Source of the DNA: Bacillus sp. AFS073361
GTDB lineage: Bacteria > Bacillota > Bacilli > Bacillales > Cytobacillaceae
Direction of reading: 5' to 3'
NCBI RefSeq assembly: GCF_002567005.1
Contig: NZ_NUZU01000039.1
Location: 405,468-469,467, forward strand
Length of the DNA stretch: 64,000 nt
Shown: in pieces, positions 53,378-62,371 of the stretch
How positions within the stretch are numbered: position 1 is the first letter of the stretch
Layout: the number at the start of each line of letters is the position of its first letter
Notes under the pieces: model-generated
The model's input: only the letters and a program-made list of their open reading frames with translations
What the model was told of the DNA's origin: nothing
Databases searched by the model: none
Position numbers and translations under genes: made by a program

Positions 53378-54358
53378 TTAAAAGGCTAATGCAAGTTCTC
53401 TAAAAGGAATGCCTAATTTCTCTGATAAATTTTCCAACATGTCTTTTGTCATACGATCCAAGTCGTATTGTGGATTAAAATCCCATTCTTCACGTGCGGC
53501 AGAGGCATCAATACTATTTGGCCATGAGTTTGCAATGCCTTGGCGTACAGGATCAACATTGTATGACATTTCAAATTCAGGAATGAACTTCTTAATTGAT
53601 GCAGCAATTTGTTCTGGCTCAAAGCTCATCGCAGTGATGTTAAATGCATTGCGGTGCTTCAATCGTGAAGGATCAGCCTCCATCAATTGAATGATTGCTT
53701 CGATTGCATCTGGCATATACATCATATCCATAAACGTTCCTTTGCCAATGAAAGATGTATATTTCTTGTTTTTCAGCGCTTCGTAGTAAATGTCAACTGC
53801 ATAATCGGTTGTTCCCCCACCTGGAAGAGTCTTGTAAGAAATCAGACCAGGGAACCTTACTCCGCGTACGTCTACACCGAATTTGGAGAAATAGTAGTCA
53901 CAGAGCAATTCTCCGGCTACCTTAGTAACACCGTACATTGTGGTAGGCCTTTGAACTGTATCCTGAGGTGTCATATCTGCCGGTGTTTCCGGTCCGAAAG
54001 CTGCGATGGAGCTCGGTATAAAGAGTTTTAGGTTTAATTCACGTGAAACTTCAAGTGCGTTCATAAGACCGCCCATATTTAGATCCCATGCGAATTTTGG
54101 TTTTGTTTCACCTACCGCCGACAGCAGCGCAGCAAGATGGATGAGAGTGTCGACTTTATATGTTTTGCAAAGGTCAAGCATTGCTTTAAAATCCATCACA
54201 TCAAGGATTTCAAATGTACCTCTTTCGATGACTGGATTGCCTTCAATACGGCGGATGTCTGTTGCGATAACGTTTTCTGTTCCGTACACTTCTCTGAGAC
54301 GGTGTGTCAATTCAGAACCGATTTGTCCAAGACTGCCAGTTATAAGAATTTTTTTCAT
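53378..54358 (-). CDS. tdh: L-threonine 3-dehydrogenase, epimerase-like (SDR) type
   Basis: A 326-residue NAD-dependent extended SDR. Motifs: ITGSLGQIGSEL (cofactor), the HLAALLSA block, and the catalytic Tyr-x3-Lys in TTMYGVTKVAGE. This matches the short-chain threonine dehydrogenase type rather than the zinc MDR type in E. coli. It oxidises threonine to 2-amino-3-ketobutyrate. It lies 82 bases after kbl, whose product takes the next step. AGGAGGTAAAG precedes the ATG. Confidence 0.88.
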   Translation of the reverse strand: MKKILITGSLGQIGSELTHRLREVYGTENVIATDIRRIEGNPVIERGTFEILDVMDFKAMLDLCKTYKVDTLIHLAALLSAVGETKPKFAWDLNMGGLMNALEVSRELNLKLFIPSSIAAFGPETPADMTPQDTVQRPTTMYGVTKVAGELLCDYYFSKFGVDVRGVRFPGLISYKTLPGGGTTDYAVDIYYEALKNKKYTSFIGKGTFMDMMYMPDAIEAIIQLMEADPSRLKHRNAFNITAMSFEPEQIAASIKKFIPEFEMSYNVDPVRQGIANSWPNSIDASAAREEWDFNPQYDLDRMTKDMLENLSEKLGIPFRELALAF

Positions 54359-54440
54359 AAGACTTTACCTCCTAAGGTTTCTACTATAAATTTTGCAATT
54401 GATTCTAGTATTCTGTTATTCTTTGTAAAATTTTAAATGA

Positions 54441-55631
54441 TTAGATAATAGACAACTCTTTGCCAATTTTTTCATAAACTGCCAGAACCTCATCGAGCAT
54501 TTCCTTGGTATGTGCAGCCGTAGGCATATTTCTAACCCTGCCTGTACCTCTAGGAACCGTTGGGAAGGTAATCGATTTTGCATACACACCTTCTTCCATC
54601 AGCCTGCGAGAAAATAATTGGGTAAGATCTTCTTTTCCGATAATGCATGGAGTAATTGGAGTTTCGGAATGGCCAATATCGAAACCAAGTTTCTTTAAGC
54701 CTTCTTTTAGATATCTTCCGTTTTCCCAAAGCTTTTCAACTTTTTCTGTCGATTCAGTCATAATATTGATCGCTTCAATACAACCGGCAGCATCGCCAGG
54801 AGTCAATGAAGTTGAAAACAGGAACGGACGTGCCCGGACTTTCAGCCAGTCAATCAATTGCACTGACCCTGCTACATATCCGCCAACGACGCCAATCGCT
54901 TTTGAAAGGGTCCCAATCTGCAGATCAATTCGGTCTGAGAGGCCAAAATGCTTGACTGTACCAGCACCGTTACCCATTACACCTGAGCCATGAGCATCAT
55001 CTACATATGTGATTAACCCAAACTCTTCAGCAATTTCAACGATTTCCGGAAGCTTTGCTACATCACCGTCCATTGAGAAAACTCCGTCCGTGATGTACAT
55101 GACTTTTTCGTATAAGCCGCTTTCAATCGTTTCTTTCGCAACTCGGCGTAAATCGTCCATGTCCTGGTGTTTGACGCGGATAATTTTCGCTCCAGATAAT
55201 CTGCATCCATCAATGATCGATGCATGGTTTAATTCATCCGAGAGAATAGCATCCTTCTTAGTCATAAGAGCTGAAATAGCACCCATGTTGCAATTGAACC
55301 CCGACTGGAAGGCAATTGCCGCTTCGGTATGTTTGAACTTGGCAATTGTTTTCTCTAATTCATTATGAATGCTCAATGTACCATTGATTGTACGGACTGC
55401 ACCAGCTCCCAACCCATACTTATCGATTGCTTCATGCGCCTTTTGCTTCATTCTTTCATTATTGGCAAGGCCAAGATAGTTATTGGATGACATATTGATT
55501 AGTGATTTGCCATTGATGGTAACTATAGGGCCATTGGGTCCTTCTACAGTATCAATAACATTGTAAAGACCATTTTCCCTCAACTCGTTCAGTTGGGGTG
55601 TTAAGAAGTCCTTTAAAACCATTTTCGCCAA
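54441..55631 (-). CDS. kbl: Glycine C-acetyltransferase (2-amino-3-ketobutyrate CoA ligase)
   Basis: A 396-residue PLP enzyme of the alpha-oxoamine synthase family: NMSSNNYLGLANNERM, SDELNHASIIDGCRLS, YVDDAHGSGVMG and the PLP lysine in GTLSKAIGVVGGYVAG. It splits 2-amino-3-ketobutyrate with CoA into glycine and acetyl-CoA. The kbl-tdh order forms a threonine-degradation operon. AGGAGGAATT precedes the ATG. Confidence 0.92.
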   Translation of the reverse strand: MAKMVLKDFLTPQLNELRENGLYNVIDTVEGPNGPIVTINGKSLINMSSNNYLGLANNERMKQKAHEAIDKYGLGAGAVRTINGTLSIHNELEKTIAKFKHTEAAIAFQSGFNCNMGAISALMTKKDAILSDELNHASIIDGCRLSGAKIIRVKHQDMDDLRRVAKETIESGLYEKVMYITDGVFSMDGDVAKLPEIVEIAEEFGLITYVDDAHGSGVMGNGAGTVKHFGLSDRIDLQIGTLSKAIGVVGGYVAGSVQLIDWLKVRARPFLFSTSLTPGDAAGCIEAINIMTESTEKVEKLWENGRYLKEGLKKLGFDIGHSETPITPCIIGKEDLTQLFSRRLMEEGVYAKSITFPTVPRGTGRVRNMPTAAHTKEMLDEVLAVYEKIGKELSII

Positions 55632-56123
55632 AATAATTCCTCCTCTTAAATTACCTTACTAAGGGTTCTTCACATAACAACTACTCGTATTTTTTATCGG
55701 GAACATCATTTTAATACCGCTTTACTTGAAAGCGATTTCAGCCACCTTCCAAAAAAAAGCAATTAGTTTTCAATAAATAATTACTCCCTAAATTTTCAAA
55801 TCGTACTTTTTGACCGAATGAAGTTATGCTATTGAATTGGATGTGTCATAATAAACTTGTTTAGTTGATTCATATGTTCAGTGCTATTCTATAATTATGT
55901 CGGAAAAGTGTCAATACTGTTAGAAAAAGACGAATCATTCAGACTAATGCCTCGATTAAAGAAAGATAGAGAAATAAAGGGTTCATTAAGGCTGGCTAGA
56001 AATCATTTTTTGCTTTTGGAAAATCTATTGGGCAGCAACAAATTCACATTAATCCTGAAACAGGACAAACAACCTTCATACCGAACGGGACAAAGGTCGT
56101 TTGTAAATATATTTACTTACCAT
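55632..56123. other. Gap between kbl and the CysJ-like gene
   Basis: No supported gene. A plus-strand open frame from 55881 runs into the antisense of the next gene and is not convincing. A stretch near 56045-56110 translates as HINPETGQTTFIPNGTKVV, which is protein-like; it may be the remnant of a lost gene. Confidence 0.35.
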
Positions 56124-57308
56124 TTAATACACATCACGCTGATAACGCCCTTGCTTCTGCATATCTTTCAGATACGCTTCTGCTTCATCGCGGCTCATGG
56201 AACCCTCTTTCTCAATTATGTTAGTAAGTGTTTCATGGACGTCCTTCGCCATGTATTCCTTATCTCCACACACATAGAAATAAGCACCTGTTTGCAGCCA
56301 CTCGAATATTTCTTTACTGTGTTCTTGCATTTTATGTTGAACATATACTTTTTGAGCGCCATCGCGAGAGAAGGCCGTATCTAATTTAGAAAGTACTCCC
56401 TCTTGCAGATATTGTTCCAACTCATCTTTATAAAGGAAATCAGAAGCTGCATGCTGGTCCCCAAAAAATAGCCACGAACGGCCTGTTCCTCTATTCACTG
56501 TACGTTCCTGTATAAAAGAACGGAATGGTGCAATACCTGTCCCAGGTCCAACCATAATAATATCAGTATCTTGAGACTCTGGCAGATGAAAATGTTTATT
56601 TGCTTGTATAAAAACTGGAAGCGTATCTCCTTCATTCACACGTTCCGCACATAACACAGAGCAAACCCCTTTACGGTCGCGTCCATGAGCTGTGTAGCGT
56701 ACAGCACCGATAGTTAAATGAACTTCCTCTGGATTCGCTGCAATGCTGCTCGCAATCGAGTAGAGCCGCGCCGTCATTTTTCTTAAAATAGAGACAAATT
56801 CTTGAGCAGTTGCTTTCCATGGACCGAATTCACGTACCATATCAAGTAAATCCCGCCCATAGCAATATTCCTTCAATTGGGCTGCATTTTCAACCTGGAT
56901 GAGCTTTTGTAACTCTTCGTTTTCTGTAAAGGCAGCTGCCTGCTGTAAGACCTTTTTAGATAGCAGTGTAATTTCAAAATAGGTAGTTAACGCTTCCATT
57001 AGTGGAAGTGTTTCACCTTGCTTATTGATTGTTACAGGCGTTGCTTCATCCCAGTGCATCTCTTCAAGCAGGGAAGCAACAAGTTCTGGATCATTTGAAG
57101 GAATAATACCAAGGGCATCACCTGGCACATAAGAAAGCCCCGACCCTTCTAGTGATAACTCAATATGCCTTGTTTCTTTACTAGAGCCTGCACCATTTAT
57201 ATTAATGTTTTTAAGAATTTTTGCTTGAAACGGATTTGTTCGTGAAAATGTTGTTGGAACTTGTTTGTCTTTTTGGTCAGTCTTTGTGTTATCCAATGTT
57301 TTTTGCAT
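56124..57308 (-). CDS. CysJ-like FAD/NADPH reductase lacking the flavodoxin domain
   Basis: A 394-residue reductase equal to the C-terminal two-thirds of sulfite-reductase flavoprotein CysJ. It starts with a linker and ETRHIELSLEGSGLSYVPGDALGI, then FAD-binding RLYSIASS and GVCSVLCAERV, NADPH-binding GPGTGIAPFRSFIQER and YFYVCGDKEYMAKDV, and the normal C-terminus. The N-terminal FMN (flavodoxin) domain of ~200 residues is absent. The start ATG at 57308 has TGGAGG upstream, so the gene looks complete in its short form. No cysI lies nearby. It may pass electrons to a separate flavodoxin or another acceptor. Confidence 0.82.
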   Translation of the reverse strand: MQKTLDNTKTDQKDKQVPTTFSRTNPFQAKILKNININGAGSSKETRHIELSLEGSGLSYVPGDALGIIPSNDPELVASLLEEMHWDEATPVTINKQGETLPLMEALTTYFEITLLSKKVLQQAAAFTENEELQKLIQVENAAQLKEYCYGRDLLDMVREFGPWKATAQEFVSILRKMTARLYSIASSIAANPEEVHLTIGAVRYTAHGRDRKGVCSVLCAERVNEGDTLPVFIQANKHFHLPESQDTDIIMVGPGTGIAPFRSFIQERTVNRGTGRSWLFFGDQHAASDFLYKDELEQYLQEGVLSKLDTAFSRDGAQKVYVQHKMQEHSKEIFEWLQTGAYFYVCGDKEYMAKDVHETLTNIIEKEGSMSRDEAEAYLKDMQKQGRYQRDVY

Positions 57309-57610
57309 GGTTCTTAACCTCCAAAAGTAATATATACATTTTAACATTAATTTTGGAAATTAGATGTATATTTTTTCACAATATTCTTTCCAATTCCAAA
57401 TGAATTTCCCAATTAAAGTTAAAATGGGTAAGAGCTTTTATTTCAAAGTTTTTAAAATAAAGTTAGCAAATATATATAATTACAACATGATAAAATCGAT
57501 AGATTGGAGATAATAGCAATAGTAAGGAAATATTTACTCCAGCGATTGTACTTGCCTTATTAATGATTATATCAGGTAATTGAATATGGCTAAAATTTTA
57601 AACGATAGAT
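57309..57610. other. Intergenic region, no feature recognised
   Basis: AT-rich leader of the CysJ-like gene (minus strand) and downstream region of the YqxD-like gene. I see no clear hairpin or ORF. Confidence 0.4.
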
Positions 57611-58060
57611 TTAGTTATTTTTTTTAGAAATAGCTTGTTTAAAAAGCCTCCTAAATTGCTCCCGATCTTCTGCCGTAAACGGCTTTGGTCCCTTTGTCCG
57701 CTTTCCGCCTTTTCGAGCCATTGCACTTAAGTATCGTGTTTGTAATAATTGATCAATGTTTTCATTGGTATACCTAAATCCTTTGTGGTGAAGGACGATA
57801 CAGCCTTTTGGTAAACCTAGCGATGCTAATCCATAATCTTGCGTAACAATCATATCACCTGATTCGACTAACTTCATAATCCGATAATCGGCAGCATCCG
57901 CTCCAGAATCAACATAAATAATATCCACTCCTGAAGGTTGTTCCGCATTAGAAAAGTGCGAAAAACTCGTAACAAGGATAACAGGAATTCCTGCTTTTCC
58001 TCCTTCCGATATAATAATATCTTTTACCGGACAAGCATCCGCATCTACATAAATTTTCAT
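57611..58060 (-). CDS. yqxD: YaiI/YqxD family protein (DUF188)
   Basis: A 149-residue protein with the family pattern: MKIYVDADACPVKDII at the start (aspartates typical of PIN-like folds), DSGADAADYRIM, GDMIVTQDYGLASLGLPKGC and ARKGGKRTKGPKPF. The function is unproven; the fold suggests a nuclease-like activity. AGGAGAGAT precedes the ATG. Confidence 0.88.
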   Translation of the reverse strand: MKIYVDADACPVKDIIISEGGKAGIPVILVTSFSHFSNAEQPSGVDIIYVDSGADAADYRIMKLVESGDMIVTQDYGLASLGLPKGCIVLHHKGFRYTNENIDQLLQTRYLSAMARKGGKRTKGPKPFTAEDREQFRRLFKQAISKKNN

Positions 58061-58207
58061 CTTTATCTCTCCTATAAAGAAGTTCGAATTACTTGTGATA
58101 CTATTGGTAAATTACGCTTTTGTCAAACTATGGAATCAGAAGTACGGTGCTTTGCTTTGTATAGTACCTAACATCCAGTATGTTTAGAAATTACCAGCCA
58201 ATTAGAA

Positions 58208-58244
58208 AAATCCTAATTAACATTAATTTAGTTAATCAGGATTT
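58208..58244 (-). terminator. Terminator after the cysteine-dioxygenase-like gene
   Basis: Stem AAATCCTAATTAAC / GTTAATCAGGATTT (one mismatch) with the T run TTTTT on the minus strand, ~60 bases after the stop. Confidence 0.6.
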
Positions 58245-58299
58245 ATTAAAACGAATTAATGCTTCTTTCTCAACAATAGTAACTTCATACCTTATAAAC

Positions 58300-58887
58300 T
58301 TAGATTGGCCCTGGGGTATATCCTAAAAAGGAATCGTGGGCTGAAAAAATACCTTCTTGTTGTAAAGGTTTAAATACCCGAAACTTACGGAGTTGTTTTC
58401 CATAAACATGGATGGTTACTGCCGTTTGATCGCCCTGGGTTTCAAGGATATGACAATCCGCTGGGGGCAGGAGTTTGCCAGTCATTTGCTGATTTACAAT
58501 CAATGTATCCGTTTGCCTGAGCTTTACTACACTTTCTGAAATCTCATCCACTCGAAGATAGTTCGTCACCTTGATCTGTCCAGCCACAACCCCTTCGGCT
58601 CCCCAAGTACCATCGTGATCATGGAGTAACGTTTTCTGCCCCGGCTTCCAGACAAGTGCAATGATCTCAAAACGATCCTGCGGATCACAATATAGGGAGT
58701 GGCGGGCATAACCTTCCGAGCTGGGCTTGCACTTTTCGGGTGAGAGCCAGGATGTGGTACGAAGCAGCTCACCGAGCAAACGCTCTGCCTCTGCCACCCG
58801 AACGGCCTCACTCTCATTTCTCTCTATGATCCATGTCATATCTCGAATAAAGTCGACCAGAGTATATTCCGTCGTTTGATTTGTCAT
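58300..58887 (-). CDS. Cysteine dioxygenase type I-like cupin
   Basis: A 195-residue thiol dioxygenase-type cupin. The metal-binding histidines lie in LLHDHDGTWGAEGVVAGQIKV, with a third in LPPADCHILE; a later HVYGKQLRKF is also typical. Members oxidise cysteine or 3-mercaptopropionate with O2 to the sulfinic acid, using Fe(II). AGGAGG precedes the ATG. It is a single gene with its own terminator; the exact thiol is unknown. Confidence 0.82.
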   Translation of the reverse strand: MTNQTTEYTLVDFIRDMTWIIERNESEAVRVAEAERLLGELLRTTSWLSPEKCKPSSEGYARHSLYCDPQDRFEIIALVWKPGQKTLLHDHDGTWGAEGVVAGQIKVTNYLRVDEISESVVKLRQTDTLIVNQQMTGKLLPPADCHILETQGDQTAVTIHVYGKQLRKFRVFKPLQQEGIFSAHDSFLGYTPGPI

Positions 58888-59062
58888 GATACATTGTCCT
58901 CCTATGAAGGATAATTTCTTATTGTAAATTATGGGATAAACCTTTCCATAACCACTATGGATACCTTTGTTAATTCTTTAATATGAGAAATCTTTATCTC
59001 AGGTCTGAAAAACATTTCCGATAATACCAAGGAAGAAAAAGGACCTTATGTAAGGGTCTCTA

Positions 59063-60361
59063 TTACACTATGGATTCTAATTCTTTACATGACCGATAGA
59101 TAAGTTCAAAAAGCAGGTCCAAATCAGTTAATTCAACACAGGAAAATGCGATTCGAAGATCCGTTTTGGCTAGGGAGATAGTCCCCACTCCGTACCGCTT
59201 GAGCAAATGGATCCGCAGCGTTTCTGCATCGGAATGCTTGATTCGAAGACACACGAAATACCCTGAATTGAATGGATAGGGTTCGAATGCATCCGCATAT
59301 TTCCCGTCTGCTAAAATCTCTTTGACTCGTTTCGCCCTAGCTTCCATAACCTTATTTCTCTGTCTGCGCTGCACTTCAAATTCGGGATTTAACAAGGCAT
59401 CCAAAATGATTGTTTGAGAAAGGTGGGGACTGCAAGAAATGGTACTACGAATGGAACCCATCGTCTTTTTCTCCAGCGCTTCCAAAACCAAAGCATCTTG
59501 GATTCCAAATGTGAGAAACCCAACACGAAAGCCCCAAGCATATTCTTCTTTGGTTGCCCCATCAATTTTAATGGGGAGGACACGAGGGTGTAACCCTACT
59601 AAACGAGCAAATATAGATTCTTTGATTGAATCTTCATAATATAATCCAAAATAAGCGTCATCAATAACAGCAACAATGTTAATCCCCAGATCCGCTGCCT
59701 GCTTGATGGCATGAAGGATTTCCTCCACTTCTTTTTCCAACGGAGTATAGCCTGTTGGATTATGAGGGAAATTAAGCACCAGGATGACTTTTCCGCTCTT
59801 ACAGGATAAAAGGGCCTCCAGCAAACCTTTTCCATTAAATAGGTTTGCTTTGGTGAATAATGGATAGGTCACTGTATGGCTGCCGCGGCGGACGTTGAAT
59901 GTTATATGATAATTATCCCAATACTTATCTGGTAGTAAAATAGGATCCCCCTTTTCGACAAACAGGTCGGATACGATACTCAATCCATGGGTCAGCGCGT
60001 TCGTCACGATCGGAGTGCCAAATTCCTTTCCTTCAAGGGAAGGATTATCTTTAAGAAGCTTCTTTCTCCAAACTTCACGCAACTCTGGTTTTCCTGCCGT
60101 TGGTGCATATGGATACAGGTCTATCGGATCGTAGGAGGAGAGGTTCTTGTGGATGACATCTAAATACATTGGTTGTCCACCCTCTGAAGCCATCCCGATT
60201 GTTGCATTGAATCGGTCTGCTTTTCCCTTTGCCTCTCCAGCCTGGCTGACAATCCCTTTTGGAAAATACAATGATTTTCCCAACAATGACAACATCTCAT
60301 ATACTGGTTTATTGCGTTCTTCAATGACTTGATTTAATTCTAAAGCCAATGGGTTTAGCAC
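59063..60361 (-). CDS. PLP-dependent aminotransferase, class I/II
   Basis: A 432-residue fold-type I aminotransferase. The motifs NFPHNPTGY, AVIDDAYFGLYYED and the PLP lysine region KIDGATKEEYAWGFRVGFLTFG are present. It starts with GTG at 60361 (GGAAGG before it). Aromatic or branched substrates are possible, but nothing settles this. A strong terminator was not found at its end. Confidence 0.85.
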   Translation of the reverse strand: MLNPLALELNQVIEERNKPVYEMLSLLGKSLYFPKGIVSQAGEAKGKADRFNATIGMASEGGQPMYLDVIHKNLSSYDPIDLYPYAPTAGKPELREVWRKKLLKDNPSLEGKEFGTPIVTNALTHGLSIVSDLFVEKGDPILLPDKYWDNYHITFNVRRGSHTVTYPLFTKANLFNGKGLLEALLSCKSGKVILVLNFPHNPTGYTPLEKEVEEILHAIKQAADLGINIVAVIDDAYFGLYYEDSIKESIFARLVGLHPRVLPIKIDGATKEEYAWGFRVGFLTFGIQDALVLEALEKKTMGSIRSTISCSPHLSQTIILDALLNPEFEVQRRQRNKVMEARAKRVKEILADGKYADAFEPYPFNSGYFVCLRIKHSDAETLRIHLLKRYGVGTISLAKTDLRIAFSCVELTDLDLLFELIYRSCKELESIV

Positions 60362-60401
60362 TTTATTCGCCTTCCTTTTATTAGCAATTGTCTGGCTTCA
60401 T

Positions 60402-60578
60402 TTAATTCGTTCTTTTCTTTAATCCTGGATATCTAATTTCCATTAATTTGTTAAGTAATACATCTAAGTCTTGACTATATTTAATGGTTCTTGTATCACA
60501 CAGTCCATACATGAATCCTGATTTCTCCATATTGACTTTTAGATGATTGTATTCCTTCACATATTTCATAAGTTCCAT
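60402..60578 (-). CDS. Spo0E-like aspartyl-phosphate phosphatase, 58 aa
   Basis: An ATG at 60578 with GGGGGAA upstream opens a 58-codon frame: MELMKYVKEYNHLKVNMEKS, GFMYGLCDTRTIKYSQDLDV, LLNKLMEIRYPGLKKRTN. The SQDLD motif (35-39) followed by LLNKLM is the hallmark of the Spo0E/YisI/YnzD family, which dephosphorylates Spo0A-P and so restrains sporulation. The length is normal for the family. It sits 40 bases upstream of the aminotransferase start on the same strand, so the two may be co-transcribed. Confidence 0.75.
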   Translation of the reverse strand: MELMKYVKEYNHLKVNMEKSGFMYGLCDTRTIKYSQDLDVLLNKLMEIRYPGLKKRTN

Positions 60579-60685
60579 TTTTTATTCCCCCTAAATGTAC
60601 ATTAGATATGGTGATTCTAGCCCTAAAGTCAAAATAGTGCCAATACAAAAAACAAGTCAATACAATCGATAATTTCGAATATATT

Positions 60686-60723
60686 GCCAATAAATATTGA
60701 GTGACTACTCAATATTTATTGGC
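60686..60723. terminator. Perfect hairpin after the thioredoxin gene
   Basis: A perfect 16-bp AT-rich stem (GCCAATAAATATTGAG / CTCAATATTTATTGGC) with a 6-nt loop, 18 bases past the thioredoxin stop. It has no T run, so it may act as an RNA stabiliser or a weak terminator. Confidence 0.55.
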
Positions 60724-60740
60724 TTCAGATTAATGCATTC

Positions 60741-61076
60741 TTATTTTCTACTTTCCTCTAAGATCTGGTTGAGAAACTGTTCAACCTCTTCCTGGCTTTT
60801 TCCGAGTTTACTAACAAAGCGATTAAGTTCCTTCCCGCCTTGAAAAACAATAAAGCTTGGGATTCCGTACACATCTAGCTTTTCTAGTAGTTCCGGAAAA
60901 TGTTCTCGATTTACTGCGATCATATCTACTTTTTCTTTATACGCTTCTTCCAAAATCGGCATGAATAAATCAGTATGCTGACAGTCTGGGCAATATTCAG
61001 CATAAAATTTGGCCATTACTGGTTTTGTTGATAAAATCGCCTCATTAAACTCTTGTTTTGTTTTGATCTCTTTCAT
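60741..61076 (-). CDS. Thioredoxin-like protein (CPDC active site)
   Basis: A 111-residue thioredoxin-fold protein with active site C29-P-D-C32 (YAEYCPDCQHTD) and the cis-Pro region YGIPSFIVFQGG. CPDC instead of the CGPC of TrxA indicates a specialised thiol reductant. It lies 55 bases after trxB on the same strand, so the pair likely forms a reductase-reductant operon. GGGAGG precedes the ATG. Confidence 0.88.
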   Translation of the reverse strand: MKEIKTKQEFNEAILSTKPVMAKFYAEYCPDCQHTDLFMPILEEAYKEKVDMIAVNREHFPELLEKLDVYGIPSFIVFQGGKELNRFVSKLGKSQEEVEQFLNQILEESRK

Positions 61077-61131
61077 AATTAAAATCCTCCCTATATTTTA
61101 TTTTCAAATGTTATATTGATAGTTTCCACTA

Positions 61132-62058
61132 CTAAAACGCAATTGTATCAAGGTATCTTTCGCAATCCAGCGCAGCCATACAACCACTTCCTGCAGCAGT
61201 AATGGCCTGGCGGTATTTATGATCTTGAACATCCCCGCAGGCAAATACGCCAGGAATATTTGTTTCTGTTGTACCAGGATTCACAATGATATATCCCATA
61301 TCGTCCGTTTTGATTTGATTGTCTAAAAAAGATGTGTTCGGTTTATGGCCGATTGCCATGAAAATACCATCAGATTCCAGAAATTCGTTTTTTCCAGTTT
61401 CACGGTTTTTTACTTTCAAGCCAGTAACGTGTCGTTCTCCTGCCATTACTTCTTCAGGAATGTAATCTAAACTCCAAGTAATTTTTGGATTATTTTTGGC
61501 ACGGTCTTGCATAATTTGGGAAGCGCGAAGCTCCTTTCTGCGGTGCACGATACGAACCTCCGAAGCAAACTTCGTTAAAAAATTTGCTTCTTCCATAGCC
61601 GAATCTCCGCCACCGACAACAATAACTTTCTTTCCTCTAAAGAAAAATCCATCACACGTTGCACAGGTACTTACCCCACGGCCAATATTTTCCCTTTCCC
61701 CTGGAATATCCAAAAGTTTCGCAGAAGCTCCCGTTGAGATGATTAATGATTGCGTTTTGAGCTCCCCTATTCCTTCCAGCGTTAAGGTAAAAGGGTTATT
61801 TGAAAAGTCGACTTTTTTTACCCACCCCCTTTTAAACCTTGCTCCAAAATGCTCAGCTTGCCTTCGCATGTTCTGCATCAACTCTCGTCCCATAATCCCT
61901 TCTGGAAAACCAGGGAAATTCTCAACATCTGTTGTCAATGTCAATTGCCCCCCTGGTTCAGGTCCTTCGATGACTAAAGGACTTAGGTTAGCACGTGCTA
62001 GATAGATTGCTGCAGTCAGCCCAGCAGGGCCAGTTCCTAAAATAACGGTTTTATACAT
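61132..62058 (-). CDS. trxB: Thioredoxin reductase (NADPH)
   Basis: A 308-residue FAD enzyme: GTGPAGLTAAIYLARA (FAD), the redox pair in CATCDGFFF, the NADPH motif GGGDSAMEEA and the final FACGDVQDHKYRQAITAAGSGCMAA. It reduces thioredoxin with NADPH. The ATG at 62058 follows GAGGTAAGTG. It differs slightly from usual (CDGFFF, MYKTVILGTG), and the linked CPDC thioredoxin suggests a dedicated second system rather than the housekeeping pair; whether another trxB exists is not visible. Confidence 0.9.
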   Translation of the reverse strand: MYKTVILGTGPAGLTAAIYLARANLSPLVIEGPEPGGQLTLTTDVENFPGFPEGIMGRELMQNMRRQAEHFGARFKRGWVKKVDFSNNPFTLTLEGIGELKTQSLIISTGASAKLLDIPGERENIGRGVSTCATCDGFFFRGKKVIVVGGGDSAMEEANFLTKFASEVRIVHRRKELRASQIMQDRAKNNPKITWSLDYIPEEVMAGERHVTGLKVKNRETGKNEFLESDGIFMAIGHKPNTSFLDNQIKTDDMGYIIVNPGTTETNIPGVFACGDVQDHKYRQAITAAGSGCMAALDCERYLDTIAF

Positions 62059-62332
62059 CACTTACCTCCTCGTTGTGCTAATCTCTTAGTCATAAATATT
62101 TATTTGCAATTTTTATGCCAACTTTCCATCCCTGTAATAACGCTATTTTTACAACCGATCTATAGATCAATCAGTCCCACATCTATCACGATTGAGAAAA
62201 ATATTTTCAAGATTAAGAAAAACATCTCCAGACAATTTTCCGAAGATATTAATTTAGCTGAAATAGCAACCAATACGAGATAGGAAGAATAGTTTAACAA
62301 TGATAATGTCTTAGTTCCCCAAGAACTTAGTT
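62059..62332. other. Intergenic region, leader of trxB
   Basis: AT-rich, no gene or clear promoter assigned. It separates trxB from the end of the truncated ABC operon. Confidence 0.4.
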
Positions 62333-62367
62333 AAAAAAAGCAAACAGAGCGACTTCTGTTTGCTTTT
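62333..62367 (-). terminator. Terminator of the amino-acid ABC operon
   Basis: Minus-strand stem AAAAGCAAACAGA / TCTGTTTGCTTTT (62355-62367 and 62336-62348) followed by seven T, just after the truncated ATPase gene. Confidence 0.85.
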
Positions 62368-62371
62368 ATCA

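Noticed and set aside
55881..56384. 167-codon plus-strand ORF
   Set aside because: Its second half is the antisense of the CysJ-like gene, and the start lacks a ribosome site.
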